DNA from: Chlamydomonas reinhardtii
Lineage: Eukaryota; Chlorophyta; Chlorophyceae; Chlamydomonadales; Chlamydomonadaceae
Length of the DNA: 64,000 nucleotides
Reading direction: 5' to 3'
Assembly (NCBI RefSeq): GCF_000002595.2
Contig: NC_057006.1
Span: 310,001 to 374,000 of the forward strand
Shown here: positions 28,532 through 40,046 of the stretch, one piece after another
How positions within the stretch are numbered: the first letter of the stretch is position 1
How the letters are laid out: every line of letters starts with the position of its first letter
Translations under genes and position numbers: made by a program
The notes under the pieces: model-generated
What the model was told of the DNA's origin: nothing
The model's input: only the letters and a program-made list of their open reading frames with translations
Databases searched by the model: none

Positions 28532-31146
28532 TCACCGCAGTTGCCACGTGCTCATGGGCTGCCGCTGCCGCCGCGCGGTCGCCGCCGCGTACACCACCAC
28601 CGCCAGCGCCGTCAGCCCCAGCTGCGTCAGAGCGCCGCGCAGTGCCCGGCCCACGCCACTGCCGCCGCCACCGCCTCCTGCTGCTCCCCCCGCCTGCGGC
28701 GCCACAGGTCGGCCGCTGGTGGTGCCGGAGCCATAGAAGCGCGGCTGGGCGCCGCCCGCCCCCGCCGCAGTCCGCCGGCGTCCACGTCCAAAGATCCAGC
28801 GCAGCACTGTGACATACACACACACACACACACACACACGCACATGCGACATTGTTTTCCTTGTGCTCTTTCACACAGGCGACATTGCCGGCCGGCCAGG
28901 AACGGCGGAGCCAGATGGGTCCTTGTTGCACCGGGCCGGTCGGCATGCCCACTTGCCGTCCCACTCACACAACCGCGTGGCATGGCCTCCTGTTTCCAGC
29001 CGGCCTCACCCCACCCCGCCCCACCGCGCCTCGCAAACGACCCCATTCCCTCCCCATTCCCCTCCCTTGCCAGCCACCCAGCACCGCACCCAGCACCCCG
29101 CCCTACCCCCACCCAGCCCACTATACCCATACACAAACGCACACACGCACACAAACACACACACGCATACGCTCACCCGGCCCCACGAGGTACACGTGCG
29201 CCACTCCCGCCAGCACGCCCGCCACGTGGCCCGCGAAGGAGGCGTCCGGCGCCGTCACGTGCGTGAGCGCCAGCTGCGCCAGCCAGGCGTGCGCCGCGGG
29301 CACCGGCAAGCCCAGCAGCCACACGCGGGCGCCGGGGCCGCGCGCCTCGCCCCGGACCACCTGCGGGCGGCGGAGGCGGCGGGGGGGGGGGGGGACGGCA
29401 TGGAAGCGTGTGTGTGTGCTTTCAAGTTGCACGCATGAAAAGAGGCGTGGGCATGCGTGTATGTATAGGGTACACAGGCGGGTGGTGTGGAGGGAATCTC
29501 TGGTAACGACGCGCCAGTTATGGGTTGCATTGCGGGGCGGGCCGTTCGAGCTCAGCAGAAGCCCCTCCAGACTGCAGCGCAGGAGCTCGGTGACCCCTCC
29601 TTTTAGCCCCCGGGCCTTCCACCCAGGGCATATACCCCACCCACGCCTCCACCACCCCACCGCCTCCACCTGCAGCGCGAAGGCCAGGCTGCTGAGCCCC
29701 ACCGCCCCCACCGCATAGTAGGTGCCGGGCCGCCGCAGCAGCTGCCGCTCAGCCACAGCCCAGACCACTGACAAGTCGGGGCAAGGGGGAGGGGGAGGGA
29801 GGGTGGTGGTGGTGGGTGGGTGGAGTGGGTTGGGGAGGCGATGTGAGGCGTGAGGTGAGGCGTGAGGTGAAGCGAGCGAGGCCGGCCAGGGGGAGTGTGG
29901 GCATTGCTGATGGCGGCGCGTGATGTGCGGGTAGGTGCGGGCGGGCCGTACGGTGGGCGCCCGCACGTGTGCAGTTCAGCCAGCAGCCGCACCAGCAGTA
30001 CCAGCACTGCCATCCGCTCTGTCTGTCGGCACCCGGCCCTGGCTTCAGGGCTCTGGGTCGCGGCTGGTTGCAGGCCCGCGCCTCGGGTGACTTCCACTCC
30101 CACTGCCGCTCCATCAGCCGCGCCCCCTTCGCCGCCCCGCCCGCCCTGCCCCTCCGCTCACCGAACAGGCCGCTGGACAGGCCCGCCAGCACCGCCACAT
30201 CCGCCGCGAAAGCCGCGGCCGGCAGCAGCGCGCCCTCCACCCCACCTCCTCCACCTCCACCTCCACCCCGCGCCCCAGCCTGCTGGTGCTGGCGCTGGTG
30301 CTGCCTCTCCAGCGCTGCGCAGTCGGGGATGAGGGCGGCCAGGTTGGACAGCAGGTGCGGCGCATCCAGGTGCACCAGGCCGCTGCGCCACAGCCGGCCC
30401 ACCTCGCGCCGCTGCAGGGGTGGCGGCAGGGGCGGCGGCAGGGGCGGCGGCAGGGGCGGCGGCGTTGGGGAGTCGGAATCAGACCCAAGAGAACGGGACA
30501 GGGGGATGACAGGGGCCGTGAGGGTGTTGGGGGGAGTGGGGAGCAGTGGAAAGGCGCGTGACAGGAGTCGTGTTTGCACCAGCTGTCCTTGCGTTCGATG
30601 GCGCGGGTGTGGGGGTTTGCCGACGTCGTGCCGAAGCCACTTGCTCCCACCGCCCGCGCGCCTGTACCTCACCTCCACTACGCAGTAGGGGCTGAGGCAC
30701 CACTCGCGCAGCATGACTGGGTTGAGGAAGCGCCACACCGCCGCCGCGGTCAGAGCCAACGTGACGGGCGGCAGCGGCAGACCGCCCCCGCCCCCGCCGG
30801 CCCCCAGGCCTCCGGCACCCCCCGCCGCCGCGCCTTGGGCTGCGGAGGTGCCGGCCTCGGCCTCCTCCCACAGCACCCGTGCGAGGCCTAGCATGGTGAG
30901 AAGCATACGCGGGTCCTCCAGGGGCGGAGAGGGGAAGGGCACCACCGCGGCCGTGCCAAACGAGCTCCACCGTAACTGCGCCATCCCGCGGTCAATGGGC
31001 GGTCGAAGCTTGCGCTCCAGGACTGTCTGATGTCCCTGGAGCCCTAGAGAGCTTGCAACACGCTGAGCGGCATCGGAGACGGCGCTATATGCGTCGGAAG
31101 CCAAGGACTCGAGATGGTCCCGCACCGAAGACGCTGTTGAGGTCAT
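28532..31146 (-). CDS. Rhomboid intramembrane serine protease (RHBDD1/RBL14-like)
   Basis: Five GT-AG exons: 31146-30673, 30411-30162, 29767-29670, 29360-29177, 28806-28532; 426 residues. Rhomboids cleave membrane proteins within the bilayer. HLDAPHLLSNLAAL (residues 172-185) fits the TM2 region; YYAVGAVGLSSLAFAL carries the GxSx catalytic serine (S267); SFAGHVAGVLAGVAHVYL carries the catalytic histidine (H319). The SFxGHxAGxLxG pattern is that of the RHBDD1/RHBL4 and plant RBL14 group, often ER-linked, so the dyad is intact and activity is expected. Residues 1-60 lack the first TM segment. After the last rhomboid helix an extra hydrophobic segment (LTQLGLTALAVVVYAAA) follows a Gly/Ala-rich linker, unusual for this group. 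Divergent with the MYB gene. Confidence 0.85.
28812..28839 (+). repeat. (CA)n microsatellite next to a repeat B core
   Basis: CA tract beginning a few bases upstream of the acceptor of the last rhomboid exon; a minus-strand repeat B core (AAAGAGCACAAGGAAAACA) follows at about 28853-28876. Confidence 0.85.
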
Positions 31147-32156
31147 TGTTATGTGTTTTTTGGGTTCAATATCGCTCCCAACGGGTTTGCGCGAGCTTTG
31201 TGGCCATACGAGAAAGCAAACTCTGAAAGGAATTAAAATGAGTCTGCAGGGCGCAAGGCAACAGTTATTATATCATCGCTATTAGTTGGAATGCAAGTTT
31301 GTCAGGGAATAACTGTGAAGCTGCCCAAGGACTCGGCACGCAAGGGCTTTTCAGGTTTCGGTGCGTGCCGTTTGAGCGCGACTGTAGACTATACATTGAC
31401 AGAATCATTCATCTTGATGTTGATAGCCACCTGGAACATCGAACAAGCCCAACAAGCATCCGCAGCCGGGTTTCCCGCAGCCGAGTACCTGTAGTCCCCG
31501 CAAGTGTCCCTTTGCCCGGCAAAAATATTACCTTTTATCATGTATCTGCGTAGTTGTTTGTACATTGTAATTGCTGAGGCGGGAGGAGGAGCCAGTTGCG
31601 ACCGCTGCATGGGCGCACACTGGCGATCCTAGCTGAGACCGCTGCAGACTTCCAGTAAATCACTGTGGCGCACTTGTACTCATAGTAGCCACTTGTGTTA
31701 GAACACATTAGTGCTAGGTAGCAAAGCTGACAGACGCGAAGCGCCTCCTCCATCCAATTGCACCGCTTCACTCTGCCCAATTTACCCAACCGCCAGTACG
31801 CATATAAATACCATGCGTCTATATCTCTGTCACTGCTGAACCTGGATCGGGAGAGGCAAAGTTCAGGCGGCACTACTGGCACGCTACTTACCCCGGCGCC
31901 ACTTGCTTCGCACCGCTTGGCACGCCAACGCCAAGCATTCTAGCAGCATTAGTTGCCGCTATACTTGATTAGCTCATAGACGGCCCGTCGTCGGTGCTCC
32001 CGACGTCTCGCGCGACTCTTACCATCGCGCACAGCGGGCGGCACATTGGCGACGCACAGACGCACTACGCGACCTACTTCTCGCGACGACCCATCATCGC
32101 GCTGGCTCCTCGGACCTTAGGATTCGCGGCCGTCGCGACAGGGCTCTAGGAGTTAG
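31147..32156. promoter_or_regulatory. Shared upstream region of the rhomboid and MYB genes
   Basis: 1,010 bases between divergent ATGs with no coding sequence. TATAAATA at 31803-31810 on the plus strand, about 350 bases before the MYB ATG, is a candidate TATA box; its paired 5' UTR would be about 320 bases. Confidence 0.45.
31803..31810 (+). promoter_or_regulatory. Candidate TATA box for the MYB gene
   Basis: TATAAATA in an otherwise mixed-composition region upstream of the MYB ATG at 32157. Only the motif and its direction support it. Confidence 0.35.
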
Positions 32157-35100
32157 ATGAGCAGGCGGTACTATGACGACTCGGACAGCGACGTCGACTT
32201 GCGCTCCGGCCGCTCGCGCTCGTCGGCGTCGCGCCGCTACGACTACGGCGCGAAGCGCAAGGAGGCCAGTCGGCCCTGGACCCAGGAGGAGACGGACTGG
32301 CTCATCACGGTAGTCTCGCGCCTGGGCACCGACAACTACGATGCCATCAATTGGCAGGAGGTGGCGAGGCAGGTGCCCGGCCGCACCGGCAAGCAGTGCC
32401 GCGAGAAGTGGAAGAACGACCTTCGGCCCAACATCAGCAAGGACCCCTGGTCACTCAAGGAGGAGTACGTGCTGGCGCTGGCGCACAGCCTGCACGGCAA
32501 CCGCTGGAGCGAGGTGGCGCGCTACCTGCCCACGCGCCCCGAGAACACCATCAAGAACCGCTGGTGAGATGAGTGCTACCCCCCCCCCCCGCCCTTTCGG
32601 CCCCCACCCGTCCTCCTCCCAGCGGCAGTGGCAGGGCAGCCTTGAGTGCTGCAATGCAGATGCTGTCGATGTGATTTTGAGCAGACCAGATCCCAGACCA
32701 GGCACAGCAGCCGTCCTCACCCACTCTGCAACCCCCTCCTCCCCTCTCTGCTACCCCCCCCATGTCACCCCCTCCTCCCCCATCTCCCCCGCCCCCCGCA
32801 CACAACACGCAGGTATGCCACCAACCGCGCCAAGGCCGAAGTGAAGCTGCGCACCTTCCTGTGGCTCTACACCGACCTGGTGGACCGCCAGTCCTTCCCC
32901 GCCGGGCCCGAGGCCATCGACCTGGCCCGCGACCTGTACCGCAAGCTGCCCGATGTGGTGCCGCTGGAGGAGTTCGAGGTGCCCGTGGACTTTTACATCG
33001 GCGAGTCGGGCCTGCCGTCGGCTGACACCCGGCCCGAGATCAAGATCATTGGTGGGTTCATTGTGTACGTAGGGGGAGGCCTGGGGCAGGCCTGTGCATT
33101 GCTGATGGCGCTGGTGGTTAGTTGTCGCTTTGCGTTCCTGATGTTGTTGCCGTGTTATTGCCCGCGCGAACATTTGTCCTCGCCCCACAGCTGCCGCGTG
33201 TATTGCAAACCCCACCCACCAAATGTACGCGACCGTTATCTTACCAAATATGCCTGGACCCCAACTCACCTGGACTCCTCCACAGGCCGCGGCAAGGCCA
33301 AGCCGCACGTGCCAGGATCCACCCAGGTCGGCGGCGGCGGCAAGGGCGGCGGCAAGAGCAGCGGCGCCGCCAGCCGCGCGGCCCGTGCAGCGGCGGCGGC
33401 CACCGTCGCTGCGCCGTCCGGCAGCAACCCGTCCTCAGGCGCCGCCGGCGGCGCCGCCGCCGGCAGCGGCGGCGGCAGTGCTGGCGGCGGCGGCGGCGGC
33501 GCCTCTGAAGGTGACGCCAACTGCTACGTCAAGGTCGGCGGGCTGCTGCCTGGCGGCGCCGTCGCGGCAGAGATGGTGCCCGCCGCCGGCTCCGCCGTCA
33601 AGCCGCCGGCGCCGCCGCAGCGCAAGCGCAAGGCCTCGGTGCTGGCGCTGGAGGCGGCGGCGGGCGCCGCCGCCAAGCCCGGCGGCTCTGGCGGCTCTGG
33701 CGGCTCCGGCGGGCAGCAGCGTAAGCAGCTGAGCGGCGATGTGGCCATGAAGCTGTCTGAGTCCACCCTGTCTGAGGAGGGCGCGGTGCGGCTCGGCGCA
33801 GTCGGCGGCGGCGCGGCGGCGCACATGCAGCTGGGTGGCGGCGGCGGCGGCATGGCGGCGCCGACGGCATCTGCGACTGGCGGCGCGGCGCGGTCACCGC
33901 TGGGTGCCGACGGCAGCAGCGGCGGCATTGTGGGCGGTCCGCACGGCCACGGCCACGGCCACATGCACCCCGGCGGCCACCCCGGCAGCTACCCCTACCC
34001 GCACCCCTACCCGCACGCCCGCGCGCACTCCCCGGTGGATGCGGAGCTGCTGTGGCAGACGGCCATGGAGGGCTTCAGCGGCAGCCCCGCACGCAAGGGT
34101 GAGTCCTGAGTCGTTACTGTGCCATGCAGCAGCAGCCATGCAGGCAGCAGCGCACTAGCCCGAGGTCTAGCCCTGGAGTGCCGGTACTTGCTGCTCGCTG
34201 CATAGCAACCCGCGCTCGTCCCACCTCGTCGCCTGTCTCGTCCCACCTCTCAGCCGCCCACGCCCCTGTTGCCCCTGCCCCTGTCTTGTCACCCCGTCCC
34301 AACGCAGTGCCTCGCATCGGCGGCCCGCGGCTGAGCGCTGGCGGCCGCGGCGGCGGCAGCAGCGGCGGCAGCCACATCACCTCGTCAGCCGGCGGCGGCG
34401 GCGGCGGCCTGTTCGGTCCCGGCGGCCCTGGCGGCCCCGGCGGCCCCATGATGCACCCTGGCGCCGGCGGCGGCTACCCTGGCGCCGCTGGCATGGATCC
34501 ATCCCTCGATCCGTACGGCGCCCACCACGGCCACGCCGGTTCCATCATGCCGTACGGCTTCCGCCTGCCCGGCTCCGGATCCGACGGCGGCGCTGGCGGC
34601 GGCTCGCCTGGCGGCGGCCCCTCTCACCCCTACGCGGCCCACCCGCACCACATGCACCACGCGCATCACCACCCACACTCGCACCTCTACCCGCCGCACC
34701 ACGCGCCGCACCCGCACTCGTACCCGAGCCACATGGACCCGCATGGCGGCGGCCCTGGCGGCCCCAGCGGCGGCGGCGCGCTGCCGCCGCTGCCTGGCGG
34801 CGGCAACGGCGGCGGCTCTGAGGGCGGCGCTGGCGACATTGGCGCCCTGATGATGATGGGGCACGGGGACGGCGACATCTTCGGCCTCACTGACGGACTG
34901 GACCTGGCGTCACTCACGGCGCTGATGGGGCCCGGCGAGGGCGGCCACGGCGGCGGCGAGGTGAGCGAGGAAGAAGGGGTGGCGGGGCCGCGCTGGGAAC
35001 CCACACGGCTATGTACCTGCCTCTTCTTGGCTCTCTGTCGCGTCACGTCGCTGTTCCGAGCGCGTCGTCGAGCTCTGACGCAACCTGCCCGCTGCCTCCG

Positions 35101-37369
35101 TCGTGTCGTGTGTCGCAGGCGGGTGGCGCCGGCGACATGGCGATGGCCCACGAGGCGATGGCCGGCCTGCACGCCGACGCCATGTTGTCCGGCCTCACAC
35201 TCGGAGCCCAGCACCAGCAGCACCAGCAGGGGCACCAGCAGGGTCACCAGCAGGGGCACCACCAGCAGCAACAACAACAGCAGCGACAACAGCAACAGCA
35301 GGGCCAGGCGCAGCAGCAGCAGCAACAGGGAGGTGCGTCTTCCTCCCTGCACGAGCAGCAGCAGCAGCAGCAAGGGCAGGCGCTGACACCTCGGGGCGGT
35401 GGCGCCCGCGGCTCCGGCTCCGGCCCCGTCACCTCCACCACCCCCTCCACGCCGCTGTCGCACCCGCCGCCTGGGCCGACGCCTGCGCACGTGCCGCACA
35501 CAGTCACCACACTGCCGCCGCAGCTGCAGGCCGTCGCGTCCTCGCCCTTCCCCGTCCACCCGCTGCGCCAGGCCGCATCTCAGGGCTCGGCGCTGCAGGG
35601 TGCTGCCAGCGCGCCGCTGGCCGCCGGCGGCCACCCGCACTATCCACCTCACTCGCACCTGCACCCCCACCACCCGCACCGCTCGGTGGCGCACAGCATG
35701 TCCCAGGGCAGCTACCCGCTGCCGCCGCTGCAGCCGCCGCCCTCCTCGTCCTCGCTCCAGGGGCTGCAGGCTCACGACAGCGGCGCCGCCGGACCCGAGG
35801 CGGCGGCGGCGGCGGCGCAGCTGCCGATCCGCGGCAGCCTGCCCTTCCCGCCCGCCGCCCAGCAGCACTCCCAGCAGCAACAGCAGCAACCGCTCCAGCA
35901 CTCGCACTCACAACCGCATCAGCATCATCAGCATCAGCACCAACCGCTGGAGATGCTGGAGGGCGAGCACCCGGCGGCGGCGCCACAGCCGTCCTCGAGC
36001 CAGGCCGCAGGCGCCGAGTCCTCCGGGGCGGCTCCGCCACCGCCGGCCGCGGGCGGATTGCCGCCACACGGCGGCCACGGCGCAGTAATGCTGCACCCCG
36101 GCGTGCGGCAGCGGCTGCCGTCGGGCCACCCGCCGCCCATGCACCCCCACCACATGCATCCAGCCTACTTGTACGGGCCCTACGGGCCGCCGCCGCCGGG
36201 TTACGGCCCGCCGCCGCCGGGCTATGGCCCGCCGCCGCCGCATCTGGTGCCGCCGCCGGGCCGAGTGCCGCTGCCCCCCATGCACCCCGCCGCCTCCGCC
36301 GCCCGCAGCTCGTCGTCTCAAGCGCCGGGCGGCGCAGTGGGGCCGCCACCGGGCTATCCCGGAGGCCCGCCGCCGCCTGGGTACCCCGGCGGGCCGCCTC
36401 CTCCCTACATGCGCGCCTACTACAAGTCCGCCGGCAGCCGACCGGTGAGTGGGGTTGCCCCGCAGCAGGAGGAGTAAATGATAGGGGAGAGGGACAGGGG
36501 ATTGTACTTCTGCCCCTTCAGATCGCATGTCGGATTGTACAATGGAGGTAGAGAAGAACGCTGCAGCCCCTTGTGCTCGCCGATCACCACCCGTACCTGA
36601 CTCTCTTCCTCTTCCGCCGCGGCTCTTGCCGTACTCGCAGGGCGTGCCACGTGGCATGTTGCCGTACCCGCCGCCGTATATGCATATGTACGGCCCGCCG
36701 CCGCCTCACCACGGCATGCCGCCGCCCGGCTACCCCGACTACCCCCCGCACCCCATGGCCCCGCCGCACCACCCGCACGCCCACCCAGACGCCAGCGGCG
36801 GCGGCAGCGGCGGCGGCCCCGCCAGCACCTCGGGTGGCGGCGCCGCCGGCAGCACAGCCGCCGGAGGCCCGCCGTACACTCCTGTGAAGGGTGGTCCGGG
36901 GGCGCCGCCGCCATTGGCGGGCTACGACCCCATGATGCCGTCTGCCTACCCGCCAATCCCGGGCGGCAGCAGCGGCAGCGGCCCGCACCACCACCACCAC
37001 CACCACCTGCACGCGCAGCACCACCAGCAGCAGCATCACCAGCAGCACCGGCTGTCGTCCGTGCAGAGCGACCCAAGCATGGTCTCTGCGGCAGCGGCAG
37101 CCGCGGGCATGTATCACCCCCACTACCCGCCGTACCCCGGATACGGCCCGCCGCCGCCACACTCGGGAAGTGTGACCAGTGGCGGCGGCAGCGCCAGCAC
37201 CCACGGCGGGCAGATGGTGGTGGCTGGCCGCACAATGGCCATGACGCCGGCGGAGGCGGCGGCTGGCGGCGGCGGCGACATGGCGATGATGAGCCGCATG
37301 GGCAGTGAGCCGGTGGCGGCGGCCACGTCGCCGGCGGGCCAGCAGCCGGACATGCACGGCGGGCTGTGA
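32157..37369 (+). CDS. Large R2R3-MYB protein with low-complexity tail
   Basis: Six GT-AG exons: 32157-32563, 32813-33051, 33286-34098, 34308-34960, 35119-36444, 36641-37369; 1,388 residues. After a short Ser/Arg/Asp-rich N-terminus (MSRRYYDDSDSDVDLRSGRS) come two MYB repeats at residues 40-90 (Trp41, 66, 85; GRTGKQCREKW) and 97-137 (Trp98, 117, 136; TRPENTIKNRWYAT), giving a sequence-specific DNA-binding domain. A conserved-looking segment, LRTFLWLYTDLVDRQ to PLEEFEVPVDFY, follows. The remaining about 1,150 residues are low complexity: Gly/Ala tracts, QRKRKAS (possible nuclear signal), His/Pro repeats, a Gln-rich block near 35200-35380 and GYGPPPP repeats. Such tails often act in activation or condensate formation. 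The regulated pathway is unknown. Confidence 0.88.
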
Positions 37370-39533
37370 CGGCATATGCCGAGGCGTGGGAAGCCCCCGC
37401 GGGTGCTCAGTGGGTTGGGCGGTGTTGACGGCCGGTGATGGGTGAGGTGAGGGCTTTGGTGCGGCGCGGCACTGGGCGCAGCAGGCGGCCGGGACACGCC
37501 GGCGGCACCACCTCCACCACCACCACCACCTTTACCAGACCCGACGGCGGCTTAGCATCCTGACACAAAGGACTCCACAAGTTGGCGTTGACAGCTCTGC
37601 GGATGCGGTGGGTGCAAGAGCGCTTGTCACGAAGCAGGAGCGATGGCGTTGATTCTCGCGAGCTCGCCACCCCGGTTCTTGCAACACTCCACACTCCACA
37701 CCATACATGGATCCAGCTTCATTACCTGTCGGAGGTGGGGTTTAGAACGCAACCTCCGGAAGAAGAGTATTGTGGAGCAGGATGTGTGTGCATGTGCGCG
37801 TGCGTGTGTACGACACATGTCACACGGGAACGGCACCTCGGTCTGCGTGCCGGCCGCGTTTTGCAGCGGGCGAGTGCACGTGGGCAGAGGCAGGTACGGG
37901 TCCCGGCTTGCCGAGCAGGCAAGGCGGCTTGCAGTGAGGTACTACCAAAGAATACCGGGCGTGCTCAGCAATGCTTCTTCCTTCTTCTTAGTGCGGCGTG
38001 TACGTCCTAGTCTTCTAACCTCGCCGATTTTGCGGGCGCCGTGTTGATTAACACGGCCAGACCCTGTTTGTCGTGTCTGGTGGAGTTCCGGCTTGTGGCC
38101 GGACGAGGCTGGGACAGCAAGCAATTACAGTATATCTATGATACCTGATTCTGGTTGAGGTAACGATTCTTCCTAGGCATCAGCGCTTGAGGGCGGTTTG
38201 GAGAGTGGATACACGAGGATTGGACGATCGGGTAGGCGCGTCTATTGGCTGCTGGCTGGGCTCTTGATCAGGGCCGGCGTGACAGAATTAACACACTGCT
38301 CTGCGAGAGCATCTAGAATTGCTATTTGGCCAGCGACGTGTTGTAATGTGATGATAGGCGGGTCAACCTGGTCAACGGATAGCGTGCCTAGCTGAGGAAT
38401 GCGCACGATTGCTCAATCGTGGACGGCTTGCCAACGAGAGAGGGGATGTAGGTTGTGTGTAGGGAGAAGAGCACAGTAGTCATCACCCAGGGGCACTCTG
38501 CTCTTTCCGCAGAGTGCTCCGGCTGATCGATAAGCCTATTGATTGATGCACTTAGATGTATTTAGGCGTTCTTCATAGACGTGTGTGTGCCCTGTGCCTG
38601 TGTGTTGTGTGTGGCACGTACCCGCATCGTGCCTACACACAGTCCTGTGGACTTCTGCATTACATTGCATTCACTTCTTCCACTTCTCTTCCTTAACTCT
38701 CTCTCTCCTCTTTCGCAAGCGTTGAGGGTGCCGTGGCTTGGTGGCATGAATTGATGACACAGAGTGAAAGCGTGCGTTCGACTTCGGAGCCTTCTGTAAT
38801 CAATGAGCACTCATCACGGTTCCTCAACCTGGTAGTTCACAAGTTCCTTTGCCACTGGCTGGGATGGTATCGGCAGGGGGTGCTGACAGGGGCAGCTTCA
38901 CAGCACGGTAGAGGCAGGGTACGGTAGAAGCTTGGGTTGAAGAGCCTGCAGCTGTTCGGCTAGGCAACCACAGCGATGCTCACATTGCAGCCGGCTACAC
39001 TAGCCACCCCGAGGCAGGATGCGCCATATCGCGGGCGTGAGGATTTCATTATCTTCAATTCTGGGGCTGGTCGAGGGGGGGGCAAACTCGTCAATGAGCG
39101 TGCCTACCACTGGTAGTACCAGGGATGCGCGGACGGGTGCTGGACCGCAGCGCACCGCACGCCACGGCACGCCCAATCGTGGCGGACCAGATCACGCCAG
39201 ACACTGACGGCCTGCCGCACACCCGTGCCGCTAACAATGTCAGCGAGTAGCCATTCAGTATGTACACGATCCCGAGTTGGACGGCTAGCTGCACCAACAG
39301 GCGAACCGGCCGGTCTGTGTTGGTTTACGGTATTTTTTTTGCGTGCATGGAGTCAGGCTCCGACAAATCGCACAAACCGTCCTCCCTGCAACATGCGTGT
39401 TGTTTATCGTAGATAATTATCGTGCTTGATACATGCGTGATCCGCAAGCACGTTGATAACGCGTTTCCGAACACGAAACACTGCGGCCTCGCGAGCAGCG
39501 CACAAGTGTGCAACCTAAATTCGTATATTCATT
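37370..39533. other. Intergenic: MYB 3' UTR and DPH6-like promoter
   Basis: 2.2 kb without a supported gene. The left half should be MYB 3' UTR. The right half, lower in GC, leads to the DPH6-like ATG at 39534. No repeat family found elsewhere was recognised here. Confidence 0.45.
38342..38346 (+). terminator. TGTAA poly(A) signal for the MYB gene
   Basis: First TGTAA I found after the MYB stop, giving a 3' UTR near 1 kb; a second TGTAA lies at 38795. Confidence 0.5.
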
Positions 39534-39975
39534 ATGGCAGAAGATGTTGCTGCGACCGCGAAGCCACGGAAGACAGCAGTATCGTTTACCGGCGGCAAGG
39601 ATTCCATGACCGTGGTGAACTTGCTCAAAGACGCATCCATCGCGCTCGAGGCGAGCAAGGCCTGGCCTGTAGAAGTGCGGCAAGCCTGGACTGCCGACCT
39701 GAGGTCGCGGTTGGACACGCTGGCGGGCTGCGAAGTGGCGCTGCTGGTGACCTTCGTGCCGGTCGGCGCCGCGCCCTTCAAGGCCCACCCCCTGGAGCTT
39801 GTGAAGCTGCAGGTGTGCCAGGGGCTATGAAGAAAAGGGACTGCGGGGGTGGAGCTGCAGCCATGGTGGTGGTGGCGGGGAGGTGCGCAGGAGTCCTGGG
39901 CTCCGATGCCTGGGTGAACTGCCGCACGTGAGGGGAGCCGCCGCTAGCTTCAGGCCTGCCTGCCTGCCTGCCTGC

Positions 39976-40046
<71 letters not shown>

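Noticed and set aside
35103-36551. 482-residue Ala/Pro-rich frame overlapping the MYB gene
   Set aside because: A second-frame shadow of MYB exon 5 in very GC-rich DNA, without conserved motifs.
39954-40046. CRISPR-like or other structured array
   Set aside because: It is a simple TGCC microsatellite with no spacers.
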